Origin: Polynucleobacter sp. VK25
GTDB taxonomy: Bacteria; Pseudomonadota; Gammaproteobacteria; Burkholderiales; Burkholderiaceae
Direction: 5' to 3'
DNA length: 64,000 nucleotides
Assembly (NCBI RefSeq): GCF_018687355.1
Contig: NZ_CP061288.1
Location: 1,808,144 to 1,872,143 of the forward strand
Made by a program: the position numbers and the translations under genes. Below the pieces are notes generated by a model that saw only the letters and a list, made by a program, of their open reading frames with translations, searched no databases and was not told where the DNA came from. Shown piece after piece: positions 10,145 to 20,213 of the stretch. The stretch's first letter is position 1. Every line of letters begins with the position of its first letter.

Positions 10145-11660
10145 AACGAACTATTTAAAGAAAATTTTATCGGCTCGCGTCTATGACGTAGCCAGAGAAA
10201 CCGAGCTGCAGCTCGCCCCAGAGCTGACTAAGCGTTTGGGCAACCAGGTCCTACTCAAAAGAGAGGATAACCAGCCTGTTTTCTCCTTCAAATTGCGTGG
10301 TGCCTATAACAAAATGGCCCATTTACCTCTAGAAGCCTTAAAACGCGGGGTTATTGCGGCCTCTGCAGGCAATCATGCCCAAGGTGTAGCCCTATCGGCA
10401 GCCAAAATGAAGTGCAAAGCCGTCATCGTGATGCCGGTAACCACCCCCAGCGTCAAAATTGATGCAGTCAAGGCTCGCGGCGGATCTTGGGTAGAAATCA
10501 TTCTTCATGGTGAATCCTATAGTGACGCTTTCAAGCATTCAGAAGTTTTAGGTAAAAAACGGGGTCTCACTTTTGTTCACCCCTTTGATGATCCCGATGT
10601 TATTGCAGGGCAAGGAACAATTGCTCACGAAATTTTTACCCAATATGAAAAACCAATTGACGCAGTTTTTGTAGCCATTGGTGGCGGTGGCTTGATTTCC
10701 GGTATTGGCGAGTACATCAAAGCAGTTAGCCCAAAAACTAAAGTAATCGGTGTTCAAGCTTCAGATTCAGATGCCATGAATCAATCACTCAAAGCAAATA
10801 AACGCATTGAGATGAAGGATGTCGGTTTGTTCTCTGACGGTACCGCTGTAAAACTCGTCGGCAAAGAAACATTCCGCATCTGCAAAAAGGTTGTGGATGA
10901 AATTGTCACTGTCGACACAGACGAAATCTGCGCAGCAATCAACGACGTCTTCACTGATACACGCAGCATCCTTGAGCCTGCTGGCGCACTTGCTATTGCT
11001 GGCATGAAGAAGTACGTTGAGAAAAAACGTATCAAGAAGAAAACCTTAGTGGCTGTGGCTTGCGGGGCCAATATGAACTTTAGCCGTCTACGCTTTGTAG
11101 CAGAGCGTGCTGATGTTGGTGAGTTTCGAGAGGCCGTATTTGCGGTAACCATTCCTGAAGAACGGGGCTCTTTCAAACGCTTCTGCGAATTACTTGGAAG
11201 ACGCAATGTTACCGAATTTAACTATCGCATTGGCGATCAAAGTGAAGCACATATTTTCGTAGGCATCAGCACACAAAAAGCGGGTGATAGTGAAACTATT
11301 GCAAAGCATTTCAGAAAAGCAAAGTTCGCAACAATTGACTTAACTCATGATGAGTTAGCAAAATCACATTTACGTCATATGGTGGGCGGTCATTCTGCAC
11401 TTGCTAAAGATGAATTGCTCTATCGTTTTGAATTCCCAGAGCGCCCAGGTGCTTTAATGAAGTTTTTAACCAGCATGGCTCCCAACTGGAATATCAGTTT
11501 GTTCCACTATCGTAATCACGGCGCTGACTATGGCCGTATTTTGATTGGTCTTCAAGTACCGAAAAATGAACAGAAGAAATTCCAAAGCTTCTTAGCAACC
11601 TTGGGGTATCCGCACTGGGATGAAACCAATAACCCTGCATATCGCCTGTTCCTGAAATAG
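10140..11660 (+). CDS. ilvA: Threonine ammonia-lyase, biosynthetic
   Basis: PLP enzyme converting L-threonine to 2-oxobutanoate and ammonia, the first step to isoleucine. It has 506 residues, the size of the biosynthetic, allosteric form. The catalytic fold (about 1-320) shows the PLP lysine K51 in PVFSFKLRGAYNKM, the phosphate-binding loop IGGGGLISGIG, and SAGNHAQGVA. Two C-terminal ACT-like domains follow (FAVTIPEERGSFKRFCELLG and YRFEFPERPGALMKFL), consistent with isoleucine inhibition. The ATG at 10140 is the only usable in-frame start near the family N-terminus (YLKKILSARVYDVA), yet it sits inside a hairpin. Confidence 0.97.
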   Translation: MATNYLKKILSARVYDVARETELQLAPELTKRLGNQVLLKREDNQPVFSFKLRGAYNKMAHLPLEALKRGVIAASAGNHAQGVALSAAKMKCKAVIVMPVTTPSVKIDAVKARGGSWVEIILHGESYSDAFKHSEVLGKKRGLTFVHPFDDPDVIAGQGTIAHEIFTQYEKPIDAVFVAIGGGGLISGIGEYIKAVSPKTKVIGVQASDSDAMNQSLKANKRIEMKDVGLFSDGTAVKLVGKETFRICKKVVDEIVTVDTDEICAAINDVFTDTRSILEPAGALAIAGMKKYVEKKRIKKKTLVAVACGANMNFSRLRFVAERADVGEFREAVFAVTIPEERGSFKRFCELLGRRNVTEFNYRIGDQSEAHIFVGISTQKAGDSETIAKHFRKAKFATIDLTHDELAKSHLRHMVGGHSALAKDELLYRFEFPERPGALMKFLTSMAPNWNISLFHYRNHGADYGRILIGLQVPKNEQKKFQSFLATLGYPHWDETNNPAYRLFLK

Positions 11661-11672
11661 ACTCAGCTAAAG

Positions 11673-12581
11673 ATGTCATACACACTCACCGGAAAACTCG
11701 TCGTCGCGATCTCATCACGCGCCCTGTTTGATTTTGAAGAAGAAAATCGCATCTTTGAATCTACCGACGACAGTGCTTATATGAAGTTGCAACTACAGCG
11801 CCTAAGTGAGGCAGCACAAAAAGGCGTAGCCTTCCCACTAGTCAAGAAACTCCTCGCCTTTAATGACGAGGGTGAGCAGCGGGTTGAGGTGGTCATTCTC
11901 TCTCGTAATGACCCCGTCAGCGGCCTACGGGTATTCCGCTCAGCAGAACACCATGGCTTACATTTAGAGCGCGGTGTATTCACCAGAGGCAGACCTCCTT
12001 ATCACTACCTGCGCTCTCTACATGCCAATCTCTTTCTTTCTGCAAATGAAGATGATGTGCGAGCAACCATTGATGCTGGCTTCCCTGCAGCACGCGTATA
12101 TCCAGAGTCCAGCAAAACTGCTGAATCTCACCCTAATGAAATCCGCATCGCATTTGACGGAGACGCAGTACTCTTCTCCGATGAAGCTGAACAGGTGTTT
12201 CAGAAAAAAGGGCTTGAAGCCTTTGTTGATCATGAGAGCAAAAAGGTTGATATTCCACTGCCTCCAGGCCCATTCAAGCCTTTGCTAGAAGCGCTTCATA
12301 GGTTACAACGCTCCACCAGCGAGAACGGCATGCGTATTCGCACGGCATTAGTCACAGCGCGTTCTGCCCCAGCACACGAACGGGCCATTCGGACGTTGAT
12401 GGCATGGGGTATTGATGTGGATGAAGCGATGTTCTTAGGCGGTCTATCTAAGAGTGAGTTCTTAAGAGAATTCGAGCCAGACTTTTTCTTTGATGACCAA
12501 ACAGGTCATTGCCAATCAGCAGCCTCTGTAGCACCCACTGGTCATGTTGTATCAGGCGTATCGAATAAGCCAAAAGACTAA
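11673..12581 (+). CDS. Cytosolic 5'-nucleotidase (cN-I family)
   Basis: A 302-residue protein of the 5'-nucleotidase family related to cytosolic nucleotidase IA, which dephosphorylates nucleoside 5'-monophosphates. The HAD-like nucleophile motif is IAFDGDAVLFSDEAE (DGD at 162-164). Earlier family blocks are KLVVAISSRALFDFEEEN and VVILSRNDPVSGLRVFRS; a late acidic motif is FFFDDQTGHC. The gene begins 12 bases after ilvA and is probably co-transcribed. Substrate preference (AMP or IMP) cannot be read from the sequence. Confidence 0.88.
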   Translation: MSYTLTGKLVVAISSRALFDFEEENRIFESTDDSAYMKLQLQRLSEAAQKGVAFPLVKKLLAFNDEGEQRVEVVILSRNDPVSGLRVFRSAEHHGLHLERGVFTRGRPPYHYLRSLHANLFLSANEDDVRATIDAGFPAARVYPESSKTAESHPNEIRIAFDGDAVLFSDEAEQVFQKKGLEAFVDHESKKVDIPLPPGPFKPLLEALHRLQRSTSENGMRIRTALVTARSAPAHERAIRTLMAWGIDVDEAMFLGGLSKSEFLREFEPDFFFDDQTGHCQSAASVAPTGHVVSGVSNKPKD

Positions 12582-12619
12582 AAACAAACGACTCAAAACG
12601 AAAAGAAACAAAGTAATTC

Positions 12620-13447
12620 ATGGCAACAATTTCGCTCGGACAAGCAACGCAATATCCAGATCAATATGATCCGAGCTTATTGTTTCCCATTCCAAGATCT
12701 GAGAATAGAAAAAAGCTGGGCCTTAAAGAAGATCAGGCCTTGCCATTTGTAGGTGTAGACATTTGGAATGCCTTTGAACTGAGTTGGCTTAATCAAAAGG
12801 GAAAGCCCCAAATTGCTTTGGCAGAGTTTCAGATTCCTGCTGACTCACCGAATATGATTGAGTCCAAATCATTCAAGCTCTATCTCAATAGTCTCAACAG
12901 CGCACGCTTTGAAGACGAGAACGAGGTTAAAGAGCGCCTCATCACAGACTTATCTGCGGTTGCCGGTAGCAAGATCACCACTCGAATCAACCCCACTGAA
13001 GTAATCTCCAAAAAGGGGATGCAAGAAATGGGTGGTATTTTGATGGATAGATTGGATATCGAAGTAGATCCAAGTCTACCCGCAGACCCAAGCCTGTTGG
13101 GCGTCAATGAATCCTTTGGGCCGATTGAACAATGCCTAGTCTCTCACCTACTCAAATCTAATTGCCCGGTTACCGGTCAACCAGACTGGGCAAGCGTGCA
13201 AATTCGTTACCAAGGCAGGCCAATCCTTGAAGAAGGTTTATTGCGCTACCTCATTGGCTTTAGACAGCTAGGTGAGTTTCATGAGCACTGTGTTGAAACG
13301 ATCTTTACCGACATTAAGCGTCAGTGCAAACCAGAGAAGCTATCTGTATATGCTCGCTATACACGACGCGGCGGTCTAGACATTAATCCTTTCCGCACCG
13401 ATCACAATTCACCTTGGCCAGATAACATTCGGCACTCCAGGCAGTAA
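12620..13447 (+). CDS. queF: NADPH-dependent 7-cyano-7-deazaguanine reductase
   Basis: Reduces preQ0 to preQ1 in queuosine tRNA-modification synthesis. The 275-residue length is that of the two-domain (E. coli-type) QueF. Motifs seen are the substrate/NADPH region ESKSFKLYLNS at 81-91, the nucleophile Cys182 in LLKSNCPVTGQPDW with Asp189, EFHEHCVE, and the terminal SVYARYTRRGGLDINPFR block. Upstream spacing to the nucleotidase gene is 38 bases. A bidirectional terminator closes it from ssb. Confidence 0.97.
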   Translation: MATISLGQATQYPDQYDPSLLFPIPRSENRKKLGLKEDQALPFVGVDIWNAFELSWLNQKGKPQIALAEFQIPADSPNMIESKSFKLYLNSLNSARFEDENEVKERLITDLSAVAGSKITTRINPTEVISKKGMQEMGGILMDRLDIEVDPSLPADPSLLGVNESFGPIEQCLVSHLLKSNCPVTGQPDWASVQIRYQGRPILEEGLLRYLIGFRQLGEFHEHCVETIFTDIKRQCKPEKLSVYARYTRRGGLDINPFRTDHNSPWPDNIRHSRQ

Positions 13448-13477
13448 GAATTTAATACATTTTAAAAGTAGGCAAAT

Positions 13478-13513
13478 AAAAACCCCTTGTAGGAAATCCT
13501 AGAAGGGGTTTTT
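13478..13513. terminator. Bidirectional terminator between queF and ssb
   Basis: AAAAACCCCTT at 13478-13488 pairs with the AAGGGGTTTTT ending at 13513, with an inner GTAGGA/TCCTA pairing. T-runs lie at the 3' side on either strand, so it serves the convergent queF and ssb genes. Confidence 0.85.
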
Positions 13514-13548
13514 GCTATTGCAGTGATAACCGCACTAGTTGTTATTGC

Positions 13549-14004
13549 TTAAAACGGAATATCGTCATCCATTGCGCCGAGTGATGCAGCGTTTGAGGCT
13601 GCTGGAGCAGACTGCTCAGCCGGCTTTGAGCGGCTATAGCTCTCGCCACCATCACCACTTCCGCCTACTGGCTTGCCACCAAGCATTTGCATCGTTTCTG
13701 CAACGATCTCTGTGGAATACTTTTCTTGGCCACTTGCATCAGTCCATTTACGTGTACGCAAACGACCTTCAACATAAACTTGTGAGCCTTTTTTGAGGTA
13801 CTGACCAGCGATTTCTGCAAGCTTGCCAAAGAATGCAACACGGTGCCATTCTGTGGTTTCTTTCATTTCGTTGGTTTGTTTGTCTTTGTAGCGATCAGAT
13901 GTTGCTACTGAAATATTTGTAACGGCGTCGCCGCTTGGCATATAACGCGTCTCTGGATCACGTCCTACGTTACCTACGATGATGACCTTATTTACCGAAG
14001 CCAT
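13549..14004 (-). CDS. ssb: Single-stranded DNA-binding protein
   Basis: Homotetrameric ssDNA-binding protein used in replication, repair and recombination. The 151 residues hold an OB fold (about 1-110: [55 protein letters not shown]), a Gly/Ser/Pro-rich linker and the acidic tip DDDIPF that binds partner proteins. It lies downstream of an MFS transporter gene on the same strand and close to uvrA, a frequent association (uvrA-MFS-ssb) in betaproteobacteria. Confidence 0.98.
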   Translation of the reverse strand: MASVNKVIIVGNVGRDPETRYMPSGDAVTNISVATSDRYKDKQTNEMKETTEWHRVAFFGKLAEIAGQYLKKGSQVYVEGRLRTRKWTDASGQEKYSTEIVAETMQMLGGKPVGGSGDGGESYSRSKPAEQSAPAASNAASLGAMDDDIPF

Positions 14005-14085
14005 GTTGTCTCCCGAAGAAAAATACTACTGTTATTACTGCTAAAAAATAAACTGCTCGCTTTAATTTAATCTATGAAGCTGCGG

Positions 14086-15270
14086 TTATGTCGTTGTGCT
14101 TACGTCCTTTGATTCTGTTGCTCTAGTTGGCATTTCACCCATCGACCAAGCAATTATAAGCCAGCAAACCAGGAGTGCTGCGCCCATTGCAAAGACCGAT
14201 AAATCACCATGGCTATCCATTAAATAACCCCCAATGACAGCCCCTGAGAACAGGCCAATGGATTGCGTGGTGTTGTAAACACCCAATGCGGTGCCCTTGG
14301 ATTCCTTAGCAAAACGAGATACCAAAGAAGGCTGCAGGGCTTCTAGCAAATTAAAGCCTACAAAATAAACTAGCAATGCACTTGCAATCGTGATTACTGA
14401 ATTTGCTTGCGTAAAAATACACTCTGCAATCAGCAGTAAAACAATCGCAATTAATAAAACTGTTCTCAACTGCTGCTTCTTTTCACCATAAATAATGGCG
14501 GGTGCCATGAATACAAATGACAGCAGAACTACGGGCAAATAAATTTCCCAATGGGAAGAAAGCGGCAGTCCTGCTTGTACAAGTAAACGCGGGACCACTA
14601 AGAACATGGCCACTTGAGTTGCATGCAATACAAATACGCCGAGATTTAAACGCATCAAGTCCGGACGAAAGAAAACCTCTTTTAAGGAAGCTTGTTGAAC
14701 TTTTGCTTCCGGCTTGCTTGTTGGCAAAACGTAATAAGTCACAAACATCGCAATCACGCCCAAGACTGCCAGAACGATAAAAATTCCACTCAGACTGATA
14801 GCGCGATAAATCGGCGCAGCAATGACTAAGGACAGCGCAAATGAGAGAGCAATGCTGCCGCCGACTAATGCCATGGCTCGAGTACGCACCTGTTCACGAG
14901 TCAAATCCGCTACCCAGGCAGAAATCGCTGCCGAGACCGCACCAGCACCCATAATCCCGCGGCCAATAGCGATCCAGAGTAAGTCATCTTTGGCTGCACA
15001 AATTAAAGCGCCTGCCACAAACAGGGATAAGCCCCATAAAACGACAGGTTTACGCCCAATTCGGTCCGATAAACGGCCTAAGGGGATATAAAAACAGGCC
15101 TGCACAATATTGAAGATTCCAAGGGTCAAGCCTACCCAGAGGGCATGCTCACCACCCGGTAAGCCCCGCGCATGAATGCTAAAGATGGGCAATAGCAGGA
15201 ACAGGCCCAGCATACGAAGGCCAAAGATGCCTGCTAAGGCCAGAGTGGAGCGAAGTTCAGAAGGATTCAT
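14086..15270 (-). CDS. MFS transporter
   Basis: A 394-residue major facilitator superfamily protein with about 12 hydrophobic segments. The family motif in the loop after helix 2 is GRLSDRIGRKPVVLWG, and GVYNTTQSIGLFSGAVIGGYL resembles drug/H+ antiporters of the DHA1 group. Substrate unknown. It is divergent from uvrA with only 37 bases between start codons and precedes ssb; this uvrA-MFS-ssb arrangement recurs in Burkholderiales, but no functional link is established. Confidence 0.9.
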   Translation of the reverse strand: MNPSELRSTLALAGIFGLRMLGLFLLLPIFSIHARGLPGGEHALWVGLTLGIFNIVQACFYIPLGRLSDRIGRKPVVLWGLSLFVAGALICAAKDDLLWIAIGRGIMGAGAVSAAISAWVADLTREQVRTRAMALVGGSIALSFALSLVIAAPIYRAISLSGIFIVLAVLGVIAMFVTYYVLPTSKPEAKVQQASLKEVFFRPDLMRLNLGVFVLHATQVAMFLVVPRLLVQAGLPLSSHWEIYLPVVLLSFVFMAPAIIYGEKKQQLRTVLLIAIVLLLIAECIFTQANSVITIASALLVYFVGFNLLEALQPSLVSRFAKESKGTALGVYNTTQSIGLFSGAVIGGYLMDSHGDLSVFAMGAALLVCWLIIAWSMGEMPTRATESKDVSTTT

Positions 15271-15307
15271 GGGAAAGAGCTATATTAACAAGTTACGCTA
15301 AAAAATC

Positions 15308-18205
15308 ATGAATAACGAAATCAAGATCCGCGGTGCCCGCACCCACAACCTCAAAAACATCAATCTAGACATCCCTAGAGAAAAACTTGTCGTCCTTACT
15401 GGCTTATCAGGCTCAGGCAAAAGCTCCTTGGCTTTTGATACTCTGTACGCAGAAGGTCAACGCCGCTATGTTGAATCTCTATCAGCTTATGCCCGTCAGT
15501 TTTTGCAACTTATGGAAAAGCCAGATGTCGACACGATTGAAGGGCTTTCACCAGCGATTTCTATTGAGCAAAAAGCCACTAGTCATAACCCACGCTCAAC
15601 CGTCGGTACTGTTACTGAAATTCATGATTACTTACGTCTGTTGTTTGCACGTGCAGGCACGCCACATTGTCCAGATCACGATCTTCCATTAGAAGCGCAA
15701 AGTGTTTCTCAAATGGTCGACACAGTTCTTTCAATGCCAGAAGATACGAAGTTGATGATTCTGGCTCCTGTAGTCAGTGAGCGTAAAGGTGAGTTTGTCG
15801 ATCTCTTCCAAGACCTCCAGGCACAAGGCTTTGTACGCTTTCGTGTGCGCTCCGGCGGTGGTACAGCAAACGTTGCTAAGGCAGAAATTTTTGAAGTTGA
15901 TCAATTACCAACACTCAAGAAAAACGATAAGCACTCTATTGAAGTGGTAGTGGATCGTATTAAAGTGCGCCCTGATATTCAGCAACGTTTGGCAGAATCT
16001 TTTGAGACAGCCTTACGTCTAGCAGATGGCAAGGCCATGATCGTCGATATGGATACTGGCAAAGAGATGATCTTCTCTAGCAAGTTTGCTTGCCCAGTGT
16101 GCTCTTACTCCCTACAAGAATTAGAGCCGCGCCTCTTCTCATTTAATAATCCAATGGGCGCCTGTCCATCATGTGACGGCCTAGGTCACCAGTCCTTCTT
16201 TGATCCTAAGCGTATCGTTGCACATCCAGATTTATCACTGGCATCAGGCGCCATTAAAGGCTGGGATCGTCGTAATCAGTTCTACTTCAAACTCCTTCAG
16301 ACCCTGGCCAAACATGGCGGCTTTGATGTAGAGAAACCATTTGAGACGCTAAATAAGAAGCAACAAGATTTGATTCTCTTGGGCTCCGGTGATGTCACCA
16401 TTCCTTTCGAGTACATCAACGAACGTGGCAAGAACAGCATTCGTGAACACGCCTTCGAAGGTATTGTTGCTAACTTTGAAAGACGCTATCGCGAAACCGA
16501 TTCCATGACAGTTCGTGAAGAACTATCGCGCTATCAGAATGTGCAAACTTGTCCGGAATGTAACGGCAGTCGTTTACGTAAAGAGGCACGCTTTGTCAAA
16601 GTGGGTGAGAAAAAACAATCGCGCGCAATTTATGAGATCAGCGCCTTACCCCTGAAAGAAGCTAAAGAGTATTTCGAAACGCTTGAACTCAAGGGTGCCA
16701 AACGAGAAATCGCCGACAAGATCGTCAAAGAGATTGGCGCACGTCTGCGCTTCTTAAATGACGTCGGTCTGGATTACCTTTCCCTCGAGCGTAGTGCCGA
16801 TACCCTATCCGGTGGTGAGGCTCAACGCATTCGCCTGGCGAGCCAGATTGGCTCTGGCTTAACAGGTGTAATGTATGTATTGGATGAACCGTCAATTGGT
16901 CTACATCAGCGTGATAACGATCGCTTGATCGGCACACTCAAACACTTACGTGATTTGGGCAATAGTGTTTTAGTCGTTGAGCATGATGAAGATATGATTC
17001 GCGCCTCTGACTGGGTCATTGATATTGGTCCTGGCGCTGGTGTTCATGGTGGCGAAGTGGTCGCACAAGGCACACCAGCAGAAGTAGAAGCAAATCCAAA
17101 TTCCTTAACGGGCGCCTATCTCGCTGGCCGTGAAGCCATTGCAGTTCCAGAAAAACGCATCCCTGTAAATGATCGCTTTTTAGAAATCATTGGGGGGCGC
17201 GGCAATAACTTGCAATCCGTTCACGCCAAGATCCCCGTTGGCTTGCTCACTTGCGTGACTGGTGTATCAGGCTCCGGCAAATCCACCTTAATAAATGACA
17301 CCTTGCATCATGCGGTTGCACAGCATCTGTATGGCTCCAATGCGGAACCTGCAGCGCACGATGCGATCAAGGGTCTAGAGCATTTCGATAAAGTGATTAG
17401 TGTTGACCAATCTCCCATTGGTAGAACTCCACGCTCTAACCCTGCAACCTATACCGGCCTTTTCACTCCGATTAGAGAACTCTTTGCCGGCGTTCCTGCA
17501 TCACGCGAACGGGGCTATGAAGCAGGTCGCTTCTCCTTTAACGTGAAAGGTGGTCGTTGCGATTCTTGTGAAGGCGATGGCGTTCTCAAAGTAGAAATGC
17601 ACTTCTTGCCAGACGTTTATGTACCGTGTGATGTTTGTCACGGCAAGCGCTACAACCGTGAGACCTTAGATATTCGTTACAAAGGCAAGAATATTCATGA
17701 AGTGTTATCGATGACCATCGAGCAAGCGCATGAATTCTTTGAAGCTGTTCCTGTAGTAAAACGTAAACTCAAAACACTCTTAGATGTTGGCTTGGGCTAT
17801 GTAAAGCTTGGACAAAGTGCAACCACCTTATCAGGCGGTGAAGCACAACGCGTGAAACTCTCTCTTGAACTCTCCAAGCGCGACACCGGTAGAACCTTAT
17901 ATATCCTAGATGAGCCGACCACTGGCTTGCATTTCCATGACATCCAGCTACTGCTCACGGTGATTCAAACACTCAAGAAACAAGGCAACACGATTGTCAT
18001 CATCGAGCACAACCTTGATGTCATTAAGACCGCTGATTGGATTATTGACTTAGGACCTAAAGGTGGCGCGGGCGGTGGACAGATTATTGCAACAGGTACA
18101 CCAGAGGATGTGGCTAAAAATGAATTGAGTTTTACTGGCCACTACTTAGCACCTTTGCTGACTCGCAAAGCTCCGACTCCTGTAGCCAGCAAAAAGAAAA
18201 AGTAA
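15308..18205 (+). CDS. uvrA: Excinuclease ABC subunit A
   Basis: Damage-recognition ATPase of nucleotide excision repair, acting as a UvrA2-UvrB complex on DNA. At 965 residues it has the usual length. Two ABC ATPase halves are visible: Walker [10 protein letters not shown] at 32-40 and GVSGSGKST in the second half, with signatures [13 protein letters not shown] and [15 protein letters not shown] and Walker [12 protein letters not shown] and [11 protein letters not shown]. Zinc-binding modules appear as [12 protein letters not shown]...CPSCDG and CDSCEGDG...[10 protein letters not shown] lysine-rich tail ends the protein. It converges on the antiporter gene with 14 bases between. Confidence 0.98.
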   Translation: MNNEIKIRGARTHNLKNINLDIPREKLVVLTGLSGSGKSSLAFDTLYAEGQRRYVESLSAYARQFLQLMEKPDVDTIEGLSPAISIEQKATSHNPRSTVGTVTEIHDYLRLLFARAGTPHCPDHDLPLEAQSVSQMVDTVLSMPEDTKLMILAPVVSERKGEFVDLFQDLQAQGFVRFRVRSGGGTANVAKAEIFEVDQLPTLKKNDKHSIEVVVDRIKVRPDIQQRLAESFETALRLADGKAMIVDMDTGKEMIFSSKFACPVCSYSLQELEPRLFSFNNPMGACPSCDGLGHQSFFDPKRIVAHPDLSLASGAIKGWDRRNQFYFKLLQTLAKHGGFDVEKPFETLNKKQQDLILLGSGDVTIPFEYINERGKNSIREHAFEGIVANFERRYRETDSMTVREELSRYQNVQTCPECNGSRLRKEARFVKVGEKKQSRAIYEISALPLKEAKEYFETLELKGAKREIADKIVKEIGARLRFLNDVGLDYLSLERSADTLSGGEAQRIRLASQIGSGLTGVMYVLDEPSIGLHQRDNDRLIGTLKHLRDLGNSVLVVEHDEDMIRASDWVIDIGPGAGVHGGEVVAQGTPAEVEANPNSLTGAYLAGREAIAVPEKRIPVNDRFLEIIGGRGNNLQSVHAKIPVGLLTCVTGVSGSGKSTLINDTLHHAVAQHLYGSNAEPAAHDAIKGLEHFDKVISVDQSPIGRTPRSNPATYTGLFTPIRELFAGVPASRERGYEAGRFSFNVKGGRCDSCEGDGVLKVEMHFLPDVYVPCDVCHGKRYNRETLDIRYKGKNIHEVLSMTIEQAHEFFEAVPVVKRKLKTLLDVGLGYVKLGQSATTLSGGEAQRVKLSLELSKRDTGRTLYILDEPTTGLHFHDIQLLLTVIQTLKKQGNTIVIIEHNLDVIKTADWIIDLGPKGGAGGGQIIATGTPEDVAKNELSFTGHYLAPLLTRKAPTPVASKKKK

Positions 18206-18219
18206 GGCCCTGACAAATC

Positions 18220-20202
18220 TCAGAGTAATTTAGCTTCAGCTAAATCCGTTGCCTCTGAATTACCTGAGATCACCAAAATATCATTAGCCTCAAGTGTGAG
18301 TTCTGGAACAGGATCCAGCTTCACATAGTCAGCATTTCGACCCTTGCGGCGCACTGCCTGAACATTAACGCCCTCCTTCTCCAGGTCGAGCTCTCCTAAA
18401 GTTTTACCAATTGCTTGTGAATGCGGCAACAGAGTAATGGCATGTAAGCGCCAAGATTCATTAGAGCCAAAGTCATCATCCGCAGATCCGCGGAAGTAAC
18501 CTCTCAGCAGGCTATAACGCTCTTCCCGCGCGGTAGTAATGCGTCGCACTACCTTACGCATTGGCACCCCCATAATCAGCAGAACATGGGAGGCGATCAT
18601 CAAGCTGCCCTCAATGAGTTCGGGCACAACTTCAGTAGCGCCAGCTGCTTGCAGTTTTGCAATATCCGCATCATCTCTAGTGCGCACCAATACAGTCATA
18701 CCAGGGCGCAAGTGTTCGACTTGACGAAGAACGCGCATACTTGCGGCAGTATCAGCATAGGTAATCACGACTGCCTTAGCCCTTGATAAGCCTGCAGCCA
18801 CTAAATAATTTTCACGACTGGCATCGCCATAAACCACATTGTCGCCAGCAGCTGCAGCTTCTTTAACACGATCAGGATCTAAATCCAAAGCAATGTAAGG
18901 AATCTTTTCTTGATCAAGCATGCGAGCCAAACTTTGACCTGATCGACCAAATCCACAAATAACAACATGATTTTCATTGCGGACACTCTTGGCGGCAACG
19001 CGAGTGAGTGCAAGTGACTGCAATAACCATTCATTACTAGAAAAACGCATTGCTATGCGATCACTGTATTCAATGAGGAATGGCGCACAAAACATCGAGA
19101 TCAACATGGCTGCTAATACCGCTTGACTCAAAGTGGGGTCAATCAAATCCAAGCCATCAATTTGATTGAGCAACACAAAGCCAAATTCACCAGCCTGAGC
19201 CAAGCACAAACCAGTTCTAATGGAAATGCCAGGACTAGAGCCAAACGCCCGCGATAACAGGGCGATAAGGCCAAACTTAAAGACTAGTGGGCCAACCAAT
19301 AAAGCCAAAACAAGCAGCCACTGTTCACGAATCACATTGAAATCGAGCAGCATGCCAATCGTAATAAAGAAGAGACCTAGTAAGACATCGCGAAACGGTT
19401 TGACATCCTCCTCCACCTGATGACGGTATGGTGTTTCAGAAATCAACATGCCTGCTAAGAATGCCCCGAGCGCTAGAGACAATCCAAAGTGCTCAGTCAA
19501 TCCCGCCATACCCAACACAATCAACAAGAGGTTCAGCATGAATAACTCTTGTGAGCGTAGCTTAGCAACCAATCTAAACCAATGACTCATCAAACTTTGG
19601 CCAATGAAGAAAATCAATACCAAAGCAACCGTGATTTTGATTGAGGCCGCAGTGAGCGCAACAAATAAATCGGAAGGATTTTTTCCGAGAGATGGCAATA
19701 AGATCAATAAGAAGACCACAGCCAAATCCTGGAATAACAAAATACCCACTACATTGCGACCATGCTCTGTCTCCAATTCCGCACGATCAGAAATCAGCTT
19801 GGTCACAATTGCCGTTGATGACATCGCCAGCGCACCACCTAGAGCGATCGCAGCATGCCATGAGATGGGATAAATCCAATTCATTAACAAGCTGGCTGGG
19901 ATTGCTAACAACATGGTCAAAATGACTTGGCTGCCACCAAGTCCGAACACGATCGATCGCATTGCCCGCAATTTATGCAGGTTAAATTCCAGGCCAATCG
20001 AGAACATCAAGAAAACCACCCCAAATTCAGCCAAATACTTGACTGTGGCAGTGTCATTAGCCAAACCAAAGGCATGGGGACCAATCAGCACGCCAATGGC
20101 CAAATAGCCCAAAATAGGGGGCAAGCCAAAATAGCGGAAAATAACCACTCCGGCCACACCCGAGGCCAGGAGAATGAGGGTTAATTGAAGGACTGACGGC
20201 AT
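18220..20202 (-). CDS. CPA2 family K+/H+ antiporter (KefB/YbaL type) with RCK domains
   Basis: A 660-residue inner-membrane cation:proton antiporter. The first about 390 residues are a Na+/H+-exchanger domain (many helices; EFGVVFLMFSIGLEFNLHKL, GALAMSSTAIVTKL). Next comes an RCK-N/TrkA-N nucleotide-binding domain (VVICGFGRSGQSLARMLDQE, about 405-520) and an RCK-C domain (about 575-655, ending NDILVISGNSEATDLAEAKL). The domain set matches KefB/KefC/YbaL; whether glutathione adducts gate it cannot be told. The start codon lies only 11 bases from the divergent kdsD start. Confidence 0.93.
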   Translation of the reverse strand: MPSVLQLTLILLASGVAGVVIFRYFGLPPILGYLAIGVLIGPHAFGLANDTATVKYLAEFGVVFLMFSIGLEFNLHKLRAMRSIVFGLGGSQVILTMLLAIPASLLMNWIYPISWHAAIALGGALAMSSTAIVTKLISDRAELETEHGRNVVGILLFQDLAVVFLLILLPSLGKNPSDLFVALTAASIKITVALVLIFFIGQSLMSHWFRLVAKLRSQELFMLNLLLIVLGMAGLTEHFGLSLALGAFLAGMLISETPYRHQVEEDVKPFRDVLLGLFFITIGMLLDFNVIREQWLLVLALLVGPLVFKFGLIALLSRAFGSSPGISIRTGLCLAQAGEFGFVLLNQIDGLDLIDPTLSQAVLAAMLISMFCAPFLIEYSDRIAMRFSSNEWLLQSLALTRVAAKSVRNENHVVICGFGRSGQSLARMLDQEKIPYIALDLDPDRVKEAAAAGDNVVYGDASRENYLVAAGLSRAKAVVITYADTAASMRVLRQVEHLRPGMTVLVRTRDDADIAKLQAAGATEVVPELIEGSLMIASHVLLIMGVPMRKVVRRITTAREERYSLLRGYFRGSADDDFGSNESWRLHAITLLPHSQAIGKTLGELDLEKEGVNVQAVRRKGRNADYVKLDPVPELTLEANDILVISGNSEATDLAEAKLL

Positions 20203-20213
20203 ATACTTACTCG

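Noticed and set aside
10781..11206. 141-codon open frame antisense to ilvA
   Set aside because: Composition and position are those of a reverse-frame shadow; ilvA motifs are intact on the other strand.
14517..15091. Plus-strand frames of 87-89 codons opposite the MFS transporter
   Set aside because: Antisense to a gene with clear MFS motifs; no start context or recognisable domain.
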